The position numbers were made by a program, and so were the translations under genes. The notes under the pieces were generated by a model. The model was not told the DNA's origin. It was given only the letters and a program-made list of their open reading frames with translations, and searched no databases. A DNA stretch of 64,000 bases from Dorea_D hominis. Lineage in GTDB: Bacteria; Bacillota; Clostridia; Lachnospirales; Lachnospiraceae. Of this stretch, positions 1 through 9,448 are shown piece after piece. Position 1 is the first letter of the stretch; each line of letters opens with the position of its first letter. Location: NCBI RefSeq assembly GCF_014287705.1, contig NZ_JACOOY010000002.1:62001-126000 (forward strand), in the 5' to 3' direction.

Positions 1-1719
1 GAAATCCAGATTAAAATGGCACAGGGTGCAAAACCGGGCGAAGGTGGACATCTTCCGGGAGGAAAAGTATATCCGTGGATCGCAAAGACCAGACATTCAA
101 CGCCGGGGGTAAGCCTGATTTCACCACCGCCACATCATGATATTTATTCTATCGAAGATCTGGCACAGTTGATCTACGATTGTAAAAATGCAAATAAAGA
201 TGCAAGAATTTCAGTAAAACTTGTATCCGAAGCCGGTGTTGGAACAGTCGCAGCCGGTGTTGCAAAAGCCGGTGCAGGTCTGATCCTGATCTCCGGATAT
301 GACGGAGGAACAGGTGCGGCGCCAAGAAGTTCGATTCATAATGCTGGACTTCCGTGGGAACTGGGACTTGCAGAAACGCATCAGACATTGATCGCCAATG
401 GGTTAAGAGAGCGTGTGCGGATCGAGACAGATGGAAAATTAATGAGTGGGCGTGATGTTGCAATCGCAGCTATTTTAGGGGCAGAAGAATTTGGATTTGC
501 CACAGCACCGCTGGTCACAATGGGATGCGTTATGATGCGTGTCTGCAATCTGGATACCTGCCCGGTAGGAGTAGCAACCCAGAATCCAGAGCTTCGTAAA
601 CGTTTTACCGGGAAACCGGAATATGTTGTGAACTTTATGCGTTTTATGGCGCAGAATCTGAGGGAATACATGGCAAAATTGGGTGTCCGTTCGATTGACG
701 AACTGGTAGGAAGAACAGAACTCCTCAAAGTAAAAGATGTACCGGTGTCTGAACGTGCAGAAACCCTGGATTTAAGTAAAATTCTTTATAATCCGTATGA
801 TAAAAAGACAGTGCCAATGACCTTTAACCCAAAGAAAGTTTTCAATTTTGAGCTGGAAAAAACACTGGACGAGAAGGTACTTATAAAAGAATTACTTCCG
901 GCACTGGAGAAAAAACAAAAACGGGTTCTCGAAATTGACGTTGCGAATACCAATCGAACATTTGGTACTATTTTCGGATCGGAGATTACAAGACGTTATC
1001 CGGAAGGACTGGATGAAGACAGCTATGTGATCAAGTGCAAAGGCGCAGGCGGTCAGTCTTTTGGCGCATTTATTCCAAAAGGACTGACACTGGAACTTAC
1101 AGGTGACAGCAATGATTATTTTGGCAAAGGATTATCCGGCGGTAAACTGATCGTATATCCGCCGACAGGAGTGAAATACAAACACGAAGATAATATCATT
1201 ATTGGAAACGTTGCACTTTACGGAGCCACAAGTGGTAAAGCATACATCAATGGTATGGCAGGCGAGCGTTTTGCAGTCCGCAATTCCGGTGCGACAGCAG
1301 TTGTGGAAGGTGTAGGCGACCATGGCTGTGAATATATGACCGGAGGACGTGTAGTAGTTCTTGGGAAAACCGGTAAAAACTTCGCGGCAGGTATGAGTGG
1401 CGGAGTTGCTTATGTGCTGGACGAAGATAATGACCTCTATCTGAGTGTAAATAAACAGCTTGTAAATATTGAACATGTTACAGCAAAGATGGATGTAGAA
1501 GAACTGAAAACAATGATTGAAGAACATGTTGCTTATACGAATTCAGAAATTGGTAAAAAAATTCTGGAACATTTCACAGATTATCTTCCAAAATTCAAAA
1601 AGATCATTCCTGCTGACTATGAGAAGATGATGACAACGATCCTCCAGTTAGAAGAGCAGGGAATGAGCAGTGAACAGGCAAAAATCGAAGCTTTTTACAT
1701 GATCAAAGAAGGAAGATAA
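1..1719 (+). CDS. gltB: Glutamate synthase large subunit, C-terminal part (5' partial)
   Basis: This is the C-terminal 572 residues of the NADPH-type glutamate synthase large subunit; the reading frame is open from base 1, so the N-terminal glutaminase part lies outside the window. The enzyme makes glutamate from 2-oxoglutarate and glutamine-derived ammonia. Visible are the end of the FMN-binding barrel (GYDGGTGAAPRSS) and a C-x5-C-x4-C run (CVMMRVCNLDTC), the usual ligands of the 3Fe-4S cluster. After these comes the glycine-rich C-terminal beta-helix (GGRVVVLGKTG, AAGMSGGVAYV). gltD follows after 13 bases with its own AGGAGG site, so the two subunits are co-transcribed. Identity is secure; only the missing start limits the call. 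Confidence 0.95.
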   Translation, partial: EIQIKMAQGAKPGEGGHLPGGKVYPWIAKTRHSTPGVSLISPPPHHDIYSIEDLAQLIYDCKNANKDARISVKLVSEAGVGTVAAGVAKAGAGLILISGYDGGTGAAPRSSIHNAGLPWELGLAETHQTLIANGLRERVRIETDGKLMSGRDVAIAAILGAEEFGFATAPLVTMGCVMMRVCNLDTCPVGVATQNPELRKRFTGKPEYVVNFMRFMAQNLREYMAKLGVRSIDELVGRTELLKVKDVPVSERAETLDLSKILYNPYDKKTVPMTFNPKKVFNFELEKTLDEKVLIKELLPALEKKQKRVLEIDVANTNRTFGTIFGSEITRRYPEGLDEDSYVIKCKGAGGQSFGAFIPKGLTLELTGDSNDYFGKGLSGGKLIVYPPTGVKYKHEDNIIIGNVALYGATSGKAYINGMAGERFAVRNSGATAVVEGVGDHGCEYMTGGRVVVLGKTGKNFAAGMSGGVAYVLDEDNDLYLSVNKQLVNIEHVTAKMDVEELKTMIEEHVAYTNSEIGKKILEHFTDYLPKFKKIIPADYEKMMTTILQLEEQGMSSEQAKIEAFYMIKEGR

Positions 1720-1732
1720 GGAGGCGCACAAA

Positions 1733-3235
1733 ATGGGAAAAGCAACAGGATTTATGGAATATGACAGACAGGATAAGAAAGCAGAGGCGCCAAAGGAGCG
1801 AATCCGGAATTTTAAAGAGTTTTATAAACCATTATCGGAAGAAGAACAGAAAATTCAGGGAGCAAGATGTATGTCCTGTGGTGTACCATTCTGTCAGTTT
1901 GGTCAGATGATCATGGGAATGGCGAGTGGATGCCCGTTACATAATCTGATTCCGGAGTGGAACGATCTTTTGTATCACGGGAACTGGGAAGAAGCGTACT
2001 ATAGATTAAAGAAAACAAATAATTTCCCGGAATTTACATCAAGAGTATGTCCGGCGCTTTGCGAGGCAGCTTGCACATGTGGATTGAACGGAGACGCAGT
2101 AGCGACAAAATCTAATGAATATGGCATCATAGAACATGCGTATAAAATGGGATATGCGGATGCAAGACCGGTGAAAGTACGCACCGGAAAAAAAGTTGCA
2201 ATTGTTGGTTCCGGACCGTCCGGACTGGCGGCAGCAGATCTTCTGAACCGTCGCGGACATCATGTCACTGTTTTTGAAAGGGAAGACAAAGTTGGAGGAC
2301 TTCTCCGCTATGGAATTCCGAATATGAAATTGGAAAAACAGATTATCGATCGGAAGATAAAGATCATGGAAGAGGAAGGTGTGATTTTTCAGACAAGTTG
2401 CAATATCGGAAAAGATAAACGGGCTTCTTCTATATTAAAGGAGTTTGACCGTGTAATCTTATGCTGTGGTGCGTCCAACCCAAGAGATATCAAAGTTCCG
2501 GGAAGAAAAGCCGATGGTATTTATTTTGCAGTGGATTTTCTTAAATCTACGACGAAAGCACTCTGGGCAAATCCTGAACATGAATTAAAAGAAGACACTT
2601 ATATTTCAGCCAAAGGAAGAAAAGTTATGGTTATCGGCGGTGGAGATACCGGAAATGACTGCGTTGGAACATCCATGCGCCATGGTGCGGCATCTGTTTT
2701 ACAACTGGAAATGATGCCGAAAGCACCGGATCAGAGAACAGAGATGAATCCGTGGCCGGAGTGGCCGAGAGTCTGCAAGACCGATTATGGGCAGCAGGAG
2801 GCAGCAGCAGTATTCGGACAGGATCCGCGAGTATACCAGACAACCGTAAAAGAATTTGTCAAAGATAAAAACGGACGTGTCTGCAAGGCAATTCTGGTAA
2901 GGCTTGAATCAAAACAGGATGCAAAAACCGGAAGACGTATGATGGTGGAAATACCAGGCAGCGAATATGAGGTGGAGACCGATCTGGTGCTGATCGCAGC
3001 AGGATTTCTGGGAAGTGAATCTTATATTACGAAAGCATTTGGCGTAGAAGTAAATGCGAGAACGAATGTAAGTACGAATCCGGGAGAATATAAGACCAGT
3101 GCAGAACATGTATTTACAGCAGGCGATATGCACCGCGGACAATCACTTGTCGTATGGGCGATCCGTGAAGGAAGAGAAGTGGCTGAGGCTGTTGATAAGA
3201 GCCTGATGGGATATACAAATCTGAATATCCAGTAG
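1733..3235 (+). CDS. gltD: Glutamate synthase small subunit
   Basis: The 500-residue beta subunit takes electrons from NADPH through FAD and two 4Fe-4S clusters and passes them to GltB. The N-terminal cysteine groups (CMSCGVPFC, then VCPALCEAACTCG) match the cluster-binding domain. Two Rossmann motifs follow: VGSGPSGLAAA for FAD at about residue 158 and IGGGDTGND for NADPH at about residue 300. A second FAD contact (FTAGDMHRGQS) lies near the C-terminus. The start is supported by TAAGGAGG eight bases upstream. It lies 13 bases behind gltB in one operon. With gdhA near base 46600 this gives the organism both the GOGAT and GDH routes of ammonia assimilation. Confidence 0.96.
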   Translation: MGKATGFMEYDRQDKKAEAPKERIRNFKEFYKPLSEEEQKIQGARCMSCGVPFCQFGQMIMGMASGCPLHNLIPEWNDLLYHGNWEEAYYRLKKTNNFPEFTSRVCPALCEAACTCGLNGDAVATKSNEYGIIEHAYKMGYADARPVKVRTGKKVAIVGSGPSGLAAADLLNRRGHHVTVFEREDKVGGLLRYGIPNMKLEKQIIDRKIKIMEEEGVIFQTSCNIGKDKRASSILKEFDRVILCCGASNPRDIKVPGRKADGIYFAVDFLKSTTKALWANPEHELKEDTYISAKGRKVMVIGGGDTGNDCVGTSMRHGAASVLQLEMMPKAPDQRTEMNPWPEWPRVCKTDYGQQEAAAVFGQDPRVYQTTVKEFVKDKNGRVCKAILVRLESKQDAKTGRRMMVEIPGSEYEVETDLVLIAAGFLGSESYITKAFGVEVNARTNVSTNPGEYKTSAEHVFTAGDMHRGQSLVVWAIREGREVAEAVDKSLMGYTNLNIQ

Positions 3236-3299
3236 GAGTGTATTCGATCTTCTTTTCAGATAAGAGTTCTGGTAAATGTTACAAAATTATTAAAAGTTA

Positions 3300-3328
3300 T
3301 TGCAAAATTGTTTTTTATAGAGTATAAT
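3300..3328 (+). promoter_or_regulatory. Sigma-A-type promoter for the NlpC/P60 gene
   Basis: TTGCAA at 3300-3305 and TATAAT at 3323-3328 are separated by 17 bases, close to the housekeeping consensus. The promoter sits 65 bases upstream of the NlpC/P60 start and downstream of gltD, so the hydrolase is transcribed independently. Confidence 0.8.
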
Positions 3329-3393
3329 CGTCCCTAGATAGTGATACTATGTCAAATTAGAATTAAAGAAATGTTAAGAAAAAGGATGATATA

Positions 3394-4557
3394 ATGAAAA
3401 AATTTGGAGTGAAACTATTATCAGTTGTAGTGACCAGTTCGATGATCGTGACACCTGTAATGGCAGCACCTTCGGTAAAAGATTTAAAACAGAATAAAAA
3501 GGCAGCACAGAAACAGGTTGATTCATTGCAGACACAGTTGACAGGCATTATTGAGAAAATCAATAATCTGGAAGATGAGCTGGTTGTAACAGGTGAGAAG
3601 ATCGAGACAACGTCAAAGGATCTGACACAGGCCAAGAAAGACGAGAAGAAACAGTACGAGGATATGAAGCTTCGTATCAAGTATATGTATGAAGAGGGCG
3701 ACAGTACATTTTTCGAGACACTGGTAAGCTCTACGAACTTCTCTGATATGGTAAACAAAGCCGAGTATGTTACGAATGTACATAATTATGACAGAAAGAA
3801 ACTGGCTGAGTATGTTGCTACAAAGAAGAAAGTTGCAACTCTGAAGACGAACCTTGAGAAAGAACAGAAGAGTCTGGAGAAGAAGCAGACACAGTTCGAG
3901 ACAAAACAGGATGATCTTGATAAAGTGCTGACTTCCAAGAAGGCAGAAGTTGCAGATTTGGATTCCGAGATTCAGAAAGCGGCTGAAGCGGCAGCAAAAG
4001 CAGCCGAAGCAAAACAGCGTCAGGAAGCAGCTGCAGCAGCAGCGGCTCAGAAGACAAGCGGCAGCAACAAGAACAATACAAGCAATAATAACAGCAACAG
4101 CGGAAATAAGAACAACGGTGGAAGCGGCAATAGCGGAAACAGCAACAGTGGTAACAAGAATAACGGTGGAAGCAACAATAATGGCGGAAGCAATAACAGT
4201 GGTAATAATAGCGGTGGTAACAGCGGTGGACATTATTCTTCAGGAAGCGCAGTTGTAAGCCGTGCGTACGGAAAGCTTGGATGTCCATATGTATGGGGCG
4301 CGTGCGGACCGAACACATTTGACTGCTCCGGTTTCGTAAGTTATTGTCTGACAGGACGGTATGCACGTATCGGTACATCAGGTACATTTGCAGGATGGCC
4401 ACGTGTAAGCAATCCAAAGCCGGGAGACGTATGTGTACGTTCCGGCCATGTAGGAATTTATATTGGTGGAGGACAGATGATCCATGCACCGCATACAGGA
4501 GACGTTGTTAAGGTATCCAGTGTACAGTCCGGAATGTGGTATGTACGCAGACCTTAA
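3394..4557 (+). CDS. Secreted coiled-coil NlpC/P60 peptidoglycan hydrolase
   Basis: This 387-residue protein is built like CwlO/PcsB-type cell-wall endopeptidases. A signal peptide ends near residue 25 (PVMAAP). A long coiled coil spans about residues 30-215 and is rich in Lys, Glu and Gln. A low-complexity Asn/Gly/Ser linker spans about residues 222-280, and an NlpC/P60 domain fills the C-terminus. The catalytic cysteine is visible in FDCSGF (C311), the histidine in SGHVGIYIG (H352), and a third polar residue is likely H364 (MIHAP). It probably cleaves peptide stems during growth or division and may need FtsEX-like activation through the coiled coil (family knowledge). It has its own promoter and an intrinsic terminator, so it is monocistronic. 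Confidence 0.9.
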   Translation: MKKFGVKLLSVVVTSSMIVTPVMAAPSVKDLKQNKKAAQKQVDSLQTQLTGIIEKINNLEDELVVTGEKIETTSKDLTQAKKDEKKQYEDMKLRIKYMYEEGDSTFFETLVSSTNFSDMVNKAEYVTNVHNYDRKKLAEYVATKKKVATLKTNLEKEQKSLEKKQTQFETKQDDLDKVLTSKKAEVADLDSEIQKAAEAAAKAAEAKQRQEAAAAAAAQKTSGSNKNNTSNNNSNSGNKNNGGSGNSGNSNSGNKNNGGSNNNGGSNNSGNNSGGNSGGHYSSGSAVVSRAYGKLGCPYVWGACGPNTFDCSGFVSYCLTGRYARIGTSGTFAGWPRVSNPKPGDVCVRSGHVGIYIGGGQMIHAPHTGDVVKVSSVQSGMWYVRRP

Positions 4558-4596
4558 AGAGTCTGGATTGTAATATATATGAACATGTATAATAGA

Positions 4597-4635
4597 AAAT
4601 GCTCATCACAGCAGTTGTGGTGAGCATTTCTTTTG
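4597..4635 (+). terminator. Intrinsic terminator after NlpC/P60 gene
   Basis: AAATGCTCATCACA pairs with TGTGGTGAGCATTT across a five-base loop, with one G-T wobble, and is followed by a short T-rich run (CTTTT). Confidence 0.8.
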
Positions 4636-4646
4636 GCAGTAACTAT

Positions 4647-4674
4647 TTGAAAAGTTTAATGCTTATGTTATAAT
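4647..4674 (+). promoter_or_regulatory. Sigma-A-type promoter for the methyltransferase gene
   Basis: TTGAAA at 4647-4652 and TATAAT at 4669-4674 are separated by 16 bases. They lie just after the preceding terminator and 36 bases before the chosen methyltransferase start. Confidence 0.75.
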
Positions 4675-4709
4675 ATGGAAAGCTTGTGACAGAAGAAAGG
4701 AGCGCATCA

Positions 4710-5477
4710 ATGAAGGCATATACGAATTTTGCAGAAGTTTATGATACATTCATGGATAATGTTCCATACGAAGAATGGGCAGAATATTTGCTGAAGGTAT
4801 TAGAACAATATGGGATTAAAGACGGACTGGTACTGGAACTGGGATGTGGGACCGGAACAATGACTGAGATCCTGAATGACAGAGGATATGATATGATCGG
4901 TGTGGATAATTCCGAAGATATGTTGGAAATTGCGCTGGATAAAAGAGTAGAAAGTGGAAAAGATATCCTTTATCTGTTGCAGGATATGCGTGAGTTTGAA
5001 TTATATGGAACGGTCCGCGCAGTTGTGAGTGTATGTGACAGTGTGAACTATATTACAGAGGAGAGCGAACTGGAAGAAGTTTTCCGGCTGGTAAATAATT
5101 ATCTCGATCCAGGCGGAATTTTTGTGTTTGATTTTAATACAGAATACAAATATCAGAAGATCCTTGCGGATAATGTATTTGCAGAAGACCGGGATGAATG
5201 CAGTTTTATCTGGGATAATTATTATGATGAGGAAGACCGGATTAATGAATATGAACTGTCTTTATTTGTAAGAAGTGCAGAGGATCCGGAATTGTATCGC
5301 AAATATCAGGAAGTACATTACCAGAAAGCATATACACTGGAGAAGATAAAGACACTGCTTGAAAAAGCAGGACTGTCATATCTGGGCGCTTATGATGCGT
5401 ATACGCAGGATGCACCGCTTTATACAAGCCAGAGGATCTGTGTTGTAGCACAGGAATGTCAGAAGATGGTAAGATGA
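4710..5477 (+). CDS. Class I SAM-dependent methyltransferase
   Basis: A 255-residue methyltransferase of unknown substrate. Motif I of the SAM-binding Rossmann fold is clear (VLELGCGTGTMTE, about residue 42), followed by the acidic loop (GVDNSEDML) and the motif IV region (AVVSVCDSVNYIT). ATG 4710 was chosen because AAAGGAG lies just upstream. A GTG at 4686 in the same frame would add eight residues without a good ribosome site. hslO follows with an 87-base gap and may be co-transcribed. The sequence alone does not identify what it methylates. Confidence 0.85.
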   Translation: MKAYTNFAEVYDTFMDNVPYEEWAEYLLKVLEQYGIKDGLVLELGCGTGTMTEILNDRGYDMIGVDNSEDMLEIALDKRVESGKDILYLLQDMREFELYGTVRAVVSVCDSVNYITEESELEEVFRLVNNYLDPGGIFVFDFNTEYKYQKILADNVFAEDRDECSFIWDNYYDEEDRINEYELSLFVRSAEDPELYRKYQEVHYQKAYTLEKIKTLLEKAGLSYLGAYDAYTQDAPLYTSQRICVVAQECQKMVR

Positions 5478-5564
5478 TTCCATGAATGTGGAATGTCAGA
5501 GGATAATAAGAAAATCAAACGAGAAGATAAGTTTAGAAGATAAGATTAGAAAAGGATGTTAAGT

Positions 5565-6440
5565 ATGAAAGATTATATTGTAAGAGCAACAGCAGCAAAC
5601 GGACAGGTACGTGCTTTTGCTGCAATTACGAGAGAGACAGTAGAAGAAGCCAGACAGCACCATGGAACAAGCCCGGTTGCGACAGCAGCGCTTGGACGTC
5701 TGCTGACAGCAGGTACGATGATGGGAAGTATGATGAAGAATGAGACAGACATGCTGACATTACAGGTACGCGGAGACGGACCGATCGGCGGGATTACCGT
5801 AACAGCAGACAGCAAGGGAGATGTAAAGGGATATGTTGAGAATCCGGATGTGATGCTTCCACCAAAGAATGGTAAACTGGATGTTGGCGGAGCAGTAGGT
5901 ATCGGACTTTTGCAGGTTATTAAAGACATGGGACTGAAAGAACCATACTCCGGACAGACGATCTTGGTGAGCAGTGAGATCGCAGAAGATCTGACTTATT
6001 ATTTTGCAAATTCGGAACAGGTACCGTCTTCAGTAGGTCTGGGAGTATTGATGGAAAAGGACAATACAGTTAAGACTGCAGGTGGATTTATTATCCAGAT
6101 GATGCCATTTGCAGAGGATGCAACAATAAGCCAGATTGAAGAGAACTTAAAACATGTGACTTCCGTGACAGAACTTCTGGACAAAGGCTATACTCCGGAA
6201 CAGCTGTTAGAAGAACTGCTTGGCAATGTCGGTCTGGAAATTACGGATACAATGCCGACACGATTTTATTGCAACTGTTCCAAGGAGCGTGTGGAGCAGG
6301 CTGTGGCAAGTGTAGGTAAAAAAGATATTCAGGAAATGATCAATGATGGCAAACCAATTGAAGTCAAATGTCATTTCTGTAATACCGCTTATCATTACAG
6401 TGTAGAGGAACTGAAAAATATTTTAAAGAGAAGTAAGTAA
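5565..6440 (+). CDS. hslO: Redox-regulated chaperone Hsp33
   Basis: A 291-residue Hsp33 holdase, a cytoplasmic chaperone switched on by oxidation. The C-terminal zinc switch cysteines are present as FYCNCS and VKCHFCNTAYHY, giving the C-x-C plus C-x2-C pattern. The N-terminal substrate-binding domain shows the expected RGDGPIGGITV region. ATG 5565 has AAAGGA at a good distance; an ATG at 5556 would overlap that site and is less likely. It is followed 16 bases later by nadE, suggesting one transcript. Confidence 0.93.
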   Translation: MKDYIVRATAANGQVRAFAAITRETVEEARQHHGTSPVATAALGRLLTAGTMMGSMMKNETDMLTLQVRGDGPIGGITVTADSKGDVKGYVENPDVMLPPKNGKLDVGGAVGIGLLQVIKDMGLKEPYSGQTILVSSEIAEDLTYYFANSEQVPSSVGLGVLMEKDNTVKTAGGFIIQMMPFAEDATISQIEENLKHVTSVTELLDKGYTPEQLLEELLGNVGLEITDTMPTRFYCNCSKERVEQAVASVGKKDIQEMINDGKPIEVKCHFCNTAYHYSVEELKNILKRSK

Positions 6441-6456
6441 AGGCAGGCGAAAGAAA

Positions 6457-8370
6457 ATGAAACATGGATTCGTGAAAGTTGCAGCAGCGACACCGGATAT
6501 CCGGGTTGCAGATGTAGAGTATAATACAGAGCAGATCTGTCGGCTGATCGATGAGACAGCAGAAGAGGAAGCAAAAGTAGTTGTATTTCCGGAATTATGT
6601 ATTACCGGATATACGTGTGGAGATTTATTTACACAGGATCTGTTGCTGGAAAATGCAAAGAAAGGATTGCAGAAGATTGCGACACATACCGGTAATAAGG
6701 ATGGTATATTCTTTATCGGAATGCCGTTAGCTGTAGACGGTGAGTTGTATAATGTTGCGGCGGCAGTGAACCATGGACATATTCTTGGATTTACGACGAA
6801 GACATTTCTGCCGAATTATGGTGAATTTTATGAGATGCGCCAGTTCTGCGCGGGTCCGAAGGAAGCAAGAATGATTTCTTTTGACGGTAAGATGATTCCG
6901 TTTGGACCACAGATCCTTTTTGTGGCAGAAGAGATGCAGTCGCTTGTGATTGCTGCAGAGATCTGTGAGGATGTATGGAGTACGGTTCCGCCAAGCATCC
7001 AGGCAGCAAGAGAAGGTGCCGTCCTGATCGTGAATTGCTCAGCAAGTGATGAGACGATTGGAAAGGCAACATACAGAAAGAATCTGATCGAGGGGCAGTC
7101 TGCAAGACTTTTGTGCGGTTATATTTATGCCAATGCCGGAGAAGGTGAATCTACGACAGATGTTGTGTTTGGCGGACATAATATTATCGCTGAGAACGGA
7201 ACAACTCTTGCAATGGGACAACGTTTTGTAAATAATGTTATTTATACAGAGATAGATATAAAACGTCTGCTCAGTGAGAGACGGAAGAATACGACATTCC
7301 AGCTTGTGGAAGACAGAAAGCTTATGCGTGTTCCGTTTGATATGAAGATACAGGAGACAAAGCTTACGAGAACATTTTATTCCAGACCGTTTGTGCCGGG
7401 AGAAGAGGGCGAGAGAGCCAGAAGATGTGAAGAAATCCTTACCATTCAGGCGATGGGACTTAAGAAACGCCTGGCACATACACATGCAAAGAGTGCAGTA
7501 GTAGGTATTTCCGGAGGATTGGATTCGACACTGGCACTTCTTGTGACAGCGAAGGCATTTGATGCACTTGGCATGGACAGAAGTGGAATTACAGCGGTTA
7601 CAATGCCATGCTTTGGTACAACAGACAGGACTTATCAGAATGCATGTAAGATGTCGAAGAAGCTTGGAGCGACACTTAAGGAAGTACCGATCGCAGCTTC
7701 GGTAGAACAGCATTTTAAAGATATCGGACATGATCCGGAGGATCACAGTGTTACTTATGAGAATTCACAGGCACGTGAGCGTACACAGGTGTTGATGGAT
7801 ATTGCCAATGCGGCAGGAGGCATGGTAATAGGAACTGGAGATATGTCGGAGCTTGCTCTTGGATGGGCAACATATAATGGCGATCATATGTCCATGTATG
7901 GTGTCAACGCTTCCGTTCCAAAGACGTTAGTTCGTCATCTGGTTCATTATTATGCAGATACCTGTGAGGATCAGGAACTTAAAGAGATTCTGTATGATGT
8001 ATTAGACACACCGGTAAGCCCGGAACTTCTGCCACCAAAAGACGGCGAGATTTCACAGAAAACAGAAGACCTGGTAGGTCCTTACGAACTGCATGATTTC
8101 TATCTTTATTATATGCTCCGGTTCGGATACGAACCGTCAAAAATCTACAGGATCGCCAAAGAAGCCTTTGCAGGAGAGTATGATAATGAGACGATTTATA
8201 AATGGCTTCGTACCTTCTGCTGGAGATTCTTTGCACAGCAGTTCAAGCGTTCTTGCCTGCCAGACGGACCGAAAGTTGGTACGGTTGCATTATCACCGAG
8301 AGGTGACTGGAGAATGCCAAGTGATGCGTGCGTAGCCGGATGGCTTAAAAATCTCGATGAGATGGAATAA
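6457..8370 (+). CDS. nadE: Glutamine-dependent NAD+ synthetase
   Basis: A 637-residue two-domain NAD synthetase. The N-terminal nitrilase-type glutaminase carries the catalytic triad regions (FPELCITGYTCGD with Glu, a Lys in TKTFLPNYGEFYE, and the nucleophile Cys in AEICEDVW). The C-terminal ATP-pyrophosphatase domain shows the P-loop SGGLDST near residue 352 and the GTGDMSELALGW motif. It amidates nicotinate adenine dinucleotide to NAD using ammonia channelled from glutamine. The ATG is preceded by a weak GGCAGG site. The gene ends before a bidirectional terminator. Confidence 0.95.
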   Translation: MKHGFVKVAAATPDIRVADVEYNTEQICRLIDETAEEEAKVVVFPELCITGYTCGDLFTQDLLLENAKKGLQKIATHTGNKDGIFFIGMPLAVDGELYNVAAAVNHGHILGFTTKTFLPNYGEFYEMRQFCAGPKEARMISFDGKMIPFGPQILFVAEEMQSLVIAAEICEDVWSTVPPSIQAAREGAVLIVNCSASDETIGKATYRKNLIEGQSARLLCGYIYANAGEGESTTDVVFGGHNIIAENGTTLAMGQRFVNNVIYTEIDIKRLLSERRKNTTFQLVEDRKLMRVPFDMKIQETKLTRTFYSRPFVPGEEGERARRCEEILTIQAMGLKKRLAHTHAKSAVVGISGGLDSTLALLVTAKAFDALGMDRSGITAVTMPCFGTTDRTYQNACKMSKKLGATLKEVPIAASVEQHFKDIGHDPEDHSVTYENSQARERTQVLMDIANAAGGMVIGTGDMSELALGWATYNGDHMSMYGVNASVPKTLVRHLVHYYADTCEDQELKEILYDVLDTPVSPELLPPKDGEISQKTEDLVGPYELHDFYLYYMLRFGYEPSKIYRIAKEAFAGEYDNETIYKWLRTFCWRFFAQQFKRSCLPDGPKVGTVALSPRGDWRMPSDACVAGWLKNLDEME

Positions 8371-8389
8371 ACACATAGAGAAATATAAT

Positions 8390-8430
8390 AAAAAAGGTTT
8401 CATTCACGGTTGTGAGCGAAACCTTTTTTG
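8390..8430. terminator. Bidirectional intrinsic terminator between nadE and the S1-domain gene
   Basis: AAAAGGTTTC pairs with GAAACCTTTT and an inner TCAC/GTGA stem lies around a GGTT loop. A-rich and T-rich flanks on both sides allow it to end transcription from nadE and from the convergent S1-domain gene. Confidence 0.85.
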
Positions 8431-8503
8431 TACCTTATATAATGAGTCAGTCTATTCGATTGTAATAGGAAACTGAATTTCATTAAAGAGCGTGGAGATG
8501 AGA

Positions 8504-9181
8504 TTATAACTGGATATTCTTGAAGAGATCTCCAAGGCTTGTTCCAATCTCTTCCGCCTTTGGAATCTCGACCTTTTCAACCGGCTCTTCTTCAACTTTT
8601 TCCAGCGCTTTCATGCTGAGACTGATCTTACCATCTTTGATACCGATTACTTTGACCTGAACTTCATCCCCGACATTCAGGACATCTTTTGGAGATTTGA
8701 TACGTTTCTGACTGATCTGGGAAATGTGAACCAGTCCGGAAAGACCGTCCTCAAGCTGGATAAATGCACCGTAAGTCTGTAAACTGTCTACGGTACCTGT
8801 CATAACAGCGCCAACCTGCAGATTTGAAATCTTTTCTTCTTTTGCTTTGCGTTCTTTTTCTTTCAGAAGTTCGCGGGCAGAGAGGACTAATTTATTTTCA
8901 GCCTGGTCAACGTCAATGACTTGGACTTCAATATCTTTCAGAAGATAAGATTCCAGATCGTCAATGTAAGATAAAGATAATCTGGAAGCCGGAATGAATC
9001 CGCGCAGTCCTTCTACCATAGCAATTGCTCCACCGTTGACGATCCCCTCAATCTTAACAGGTAGTATAGTTTTCTTCTCGAGATATCTTTTTACGACATT
9101 CCAAGGATTGGCATCGTCAAAATGATCTTCCAGATCTGCCATTGTTAAGTTGTTGTCTTCTTTCATTAATTCTTCACTCAT
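8504..9181 (-). CDS. Two-S1-domain RNA-binding protein (ribosomal protein S1-like)
   Basis: A 225-residue protein with two S1 (OB-fold) RNA-binding repeats, at roughly residues 30-105 and 120-195. The second repeat is canonical (GTVDSLQTYGAFIQL, GLVHISQIS, VGDEVQVKVIGI). The first is more divergent but keeps GLRGFIPASRLS. The N- and C-termini are acidic. Short S1 paralogues like this occur in Clostridia in place of full-length RpsA; whether it binds the ribosome or acts as a separate RNA chaperone cannot be told. The start at 9181 was chosen because AGGAAGGA lies upstream and the protein then begins with the conserved acidic leader. An upstream in-frame ATG would add 33 unlikely residues that overlap the promoter. 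Confidence 0.85.
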   Translation of the reverse strand: MSEELMKEDNNLTMADLEDHFDDANPWNVVKRYLEKKTILPVKIEGIVNGGAIAMVEGLRGFIPASRLSLSYIDDLESYLLKDIEVQVIDVDQAENKLVLSARELLKEKERKAKEEKISNLQVGAVMTGTVDSLQTYGAFIQLEDGLSGLVHISQISQKRIKSPKDVLNVGDEVQVKVIGIKDGKISLSMKALEKVEEEPVEKVEIPKAEEIGTSLGDLFKNIQL

Positions 9182-9250
9182 AGTTTTTTTGTTCCTTCCT
9201 GACATGATTTTGATAAACGTTTTTTCTATATGGCGATAGAAACTGTATAC

Positions 9251-9280
9251 AGTATAACATAAAAATGACCGTTGTTTCAA
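9251..9280 (-). promoter_or_regulatory. Promoter for the S1-domain gene
   Basis: On the minus strand TTGAAA (9280-9275) and TATACT (9256-9251) are separated by 18 bases and lie about 70 bases upstream of the S1-domain start. Confidence 0.65.
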
Positions 9281-9448
9281 AAAATGTGCAAGGATTTTGC
9301 GCCTGTATGCAAGAAATAGTTGACGAAACGAAAAAAAAATGGCAATCTAACTAGTGAACTTATGAAAAATATATGATATAAAAAGAAGCAAGGAATGCGC
9401 TAAAAATATCATAAAATATAATATTAACGAAAGTTTGGAGAGAGATAG

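Noticed and set aside
4060..4230. Tandem repeats that might be a CRISPR-like or VNTR array
   Set aside because: They are codon-level repeats coding the Asn/Gly/Ser linker of the NlpC/P60 protein.
3613..4233. Long minus-strand reading frame opposite the NlpC/P60 gene
   Set aside because: It is opposite the coiled coil and Asn/Gly linker, has low-complexity composition, and has no ribosome site or family resemblance.
9320..9348. Promoter for the pyrophosphatase gene from TTGACG at 9320
   Set aside because: No acceptable -10 lies 15-19 bases downstream, and other -10-like sequences nearby are not supported by a -35.
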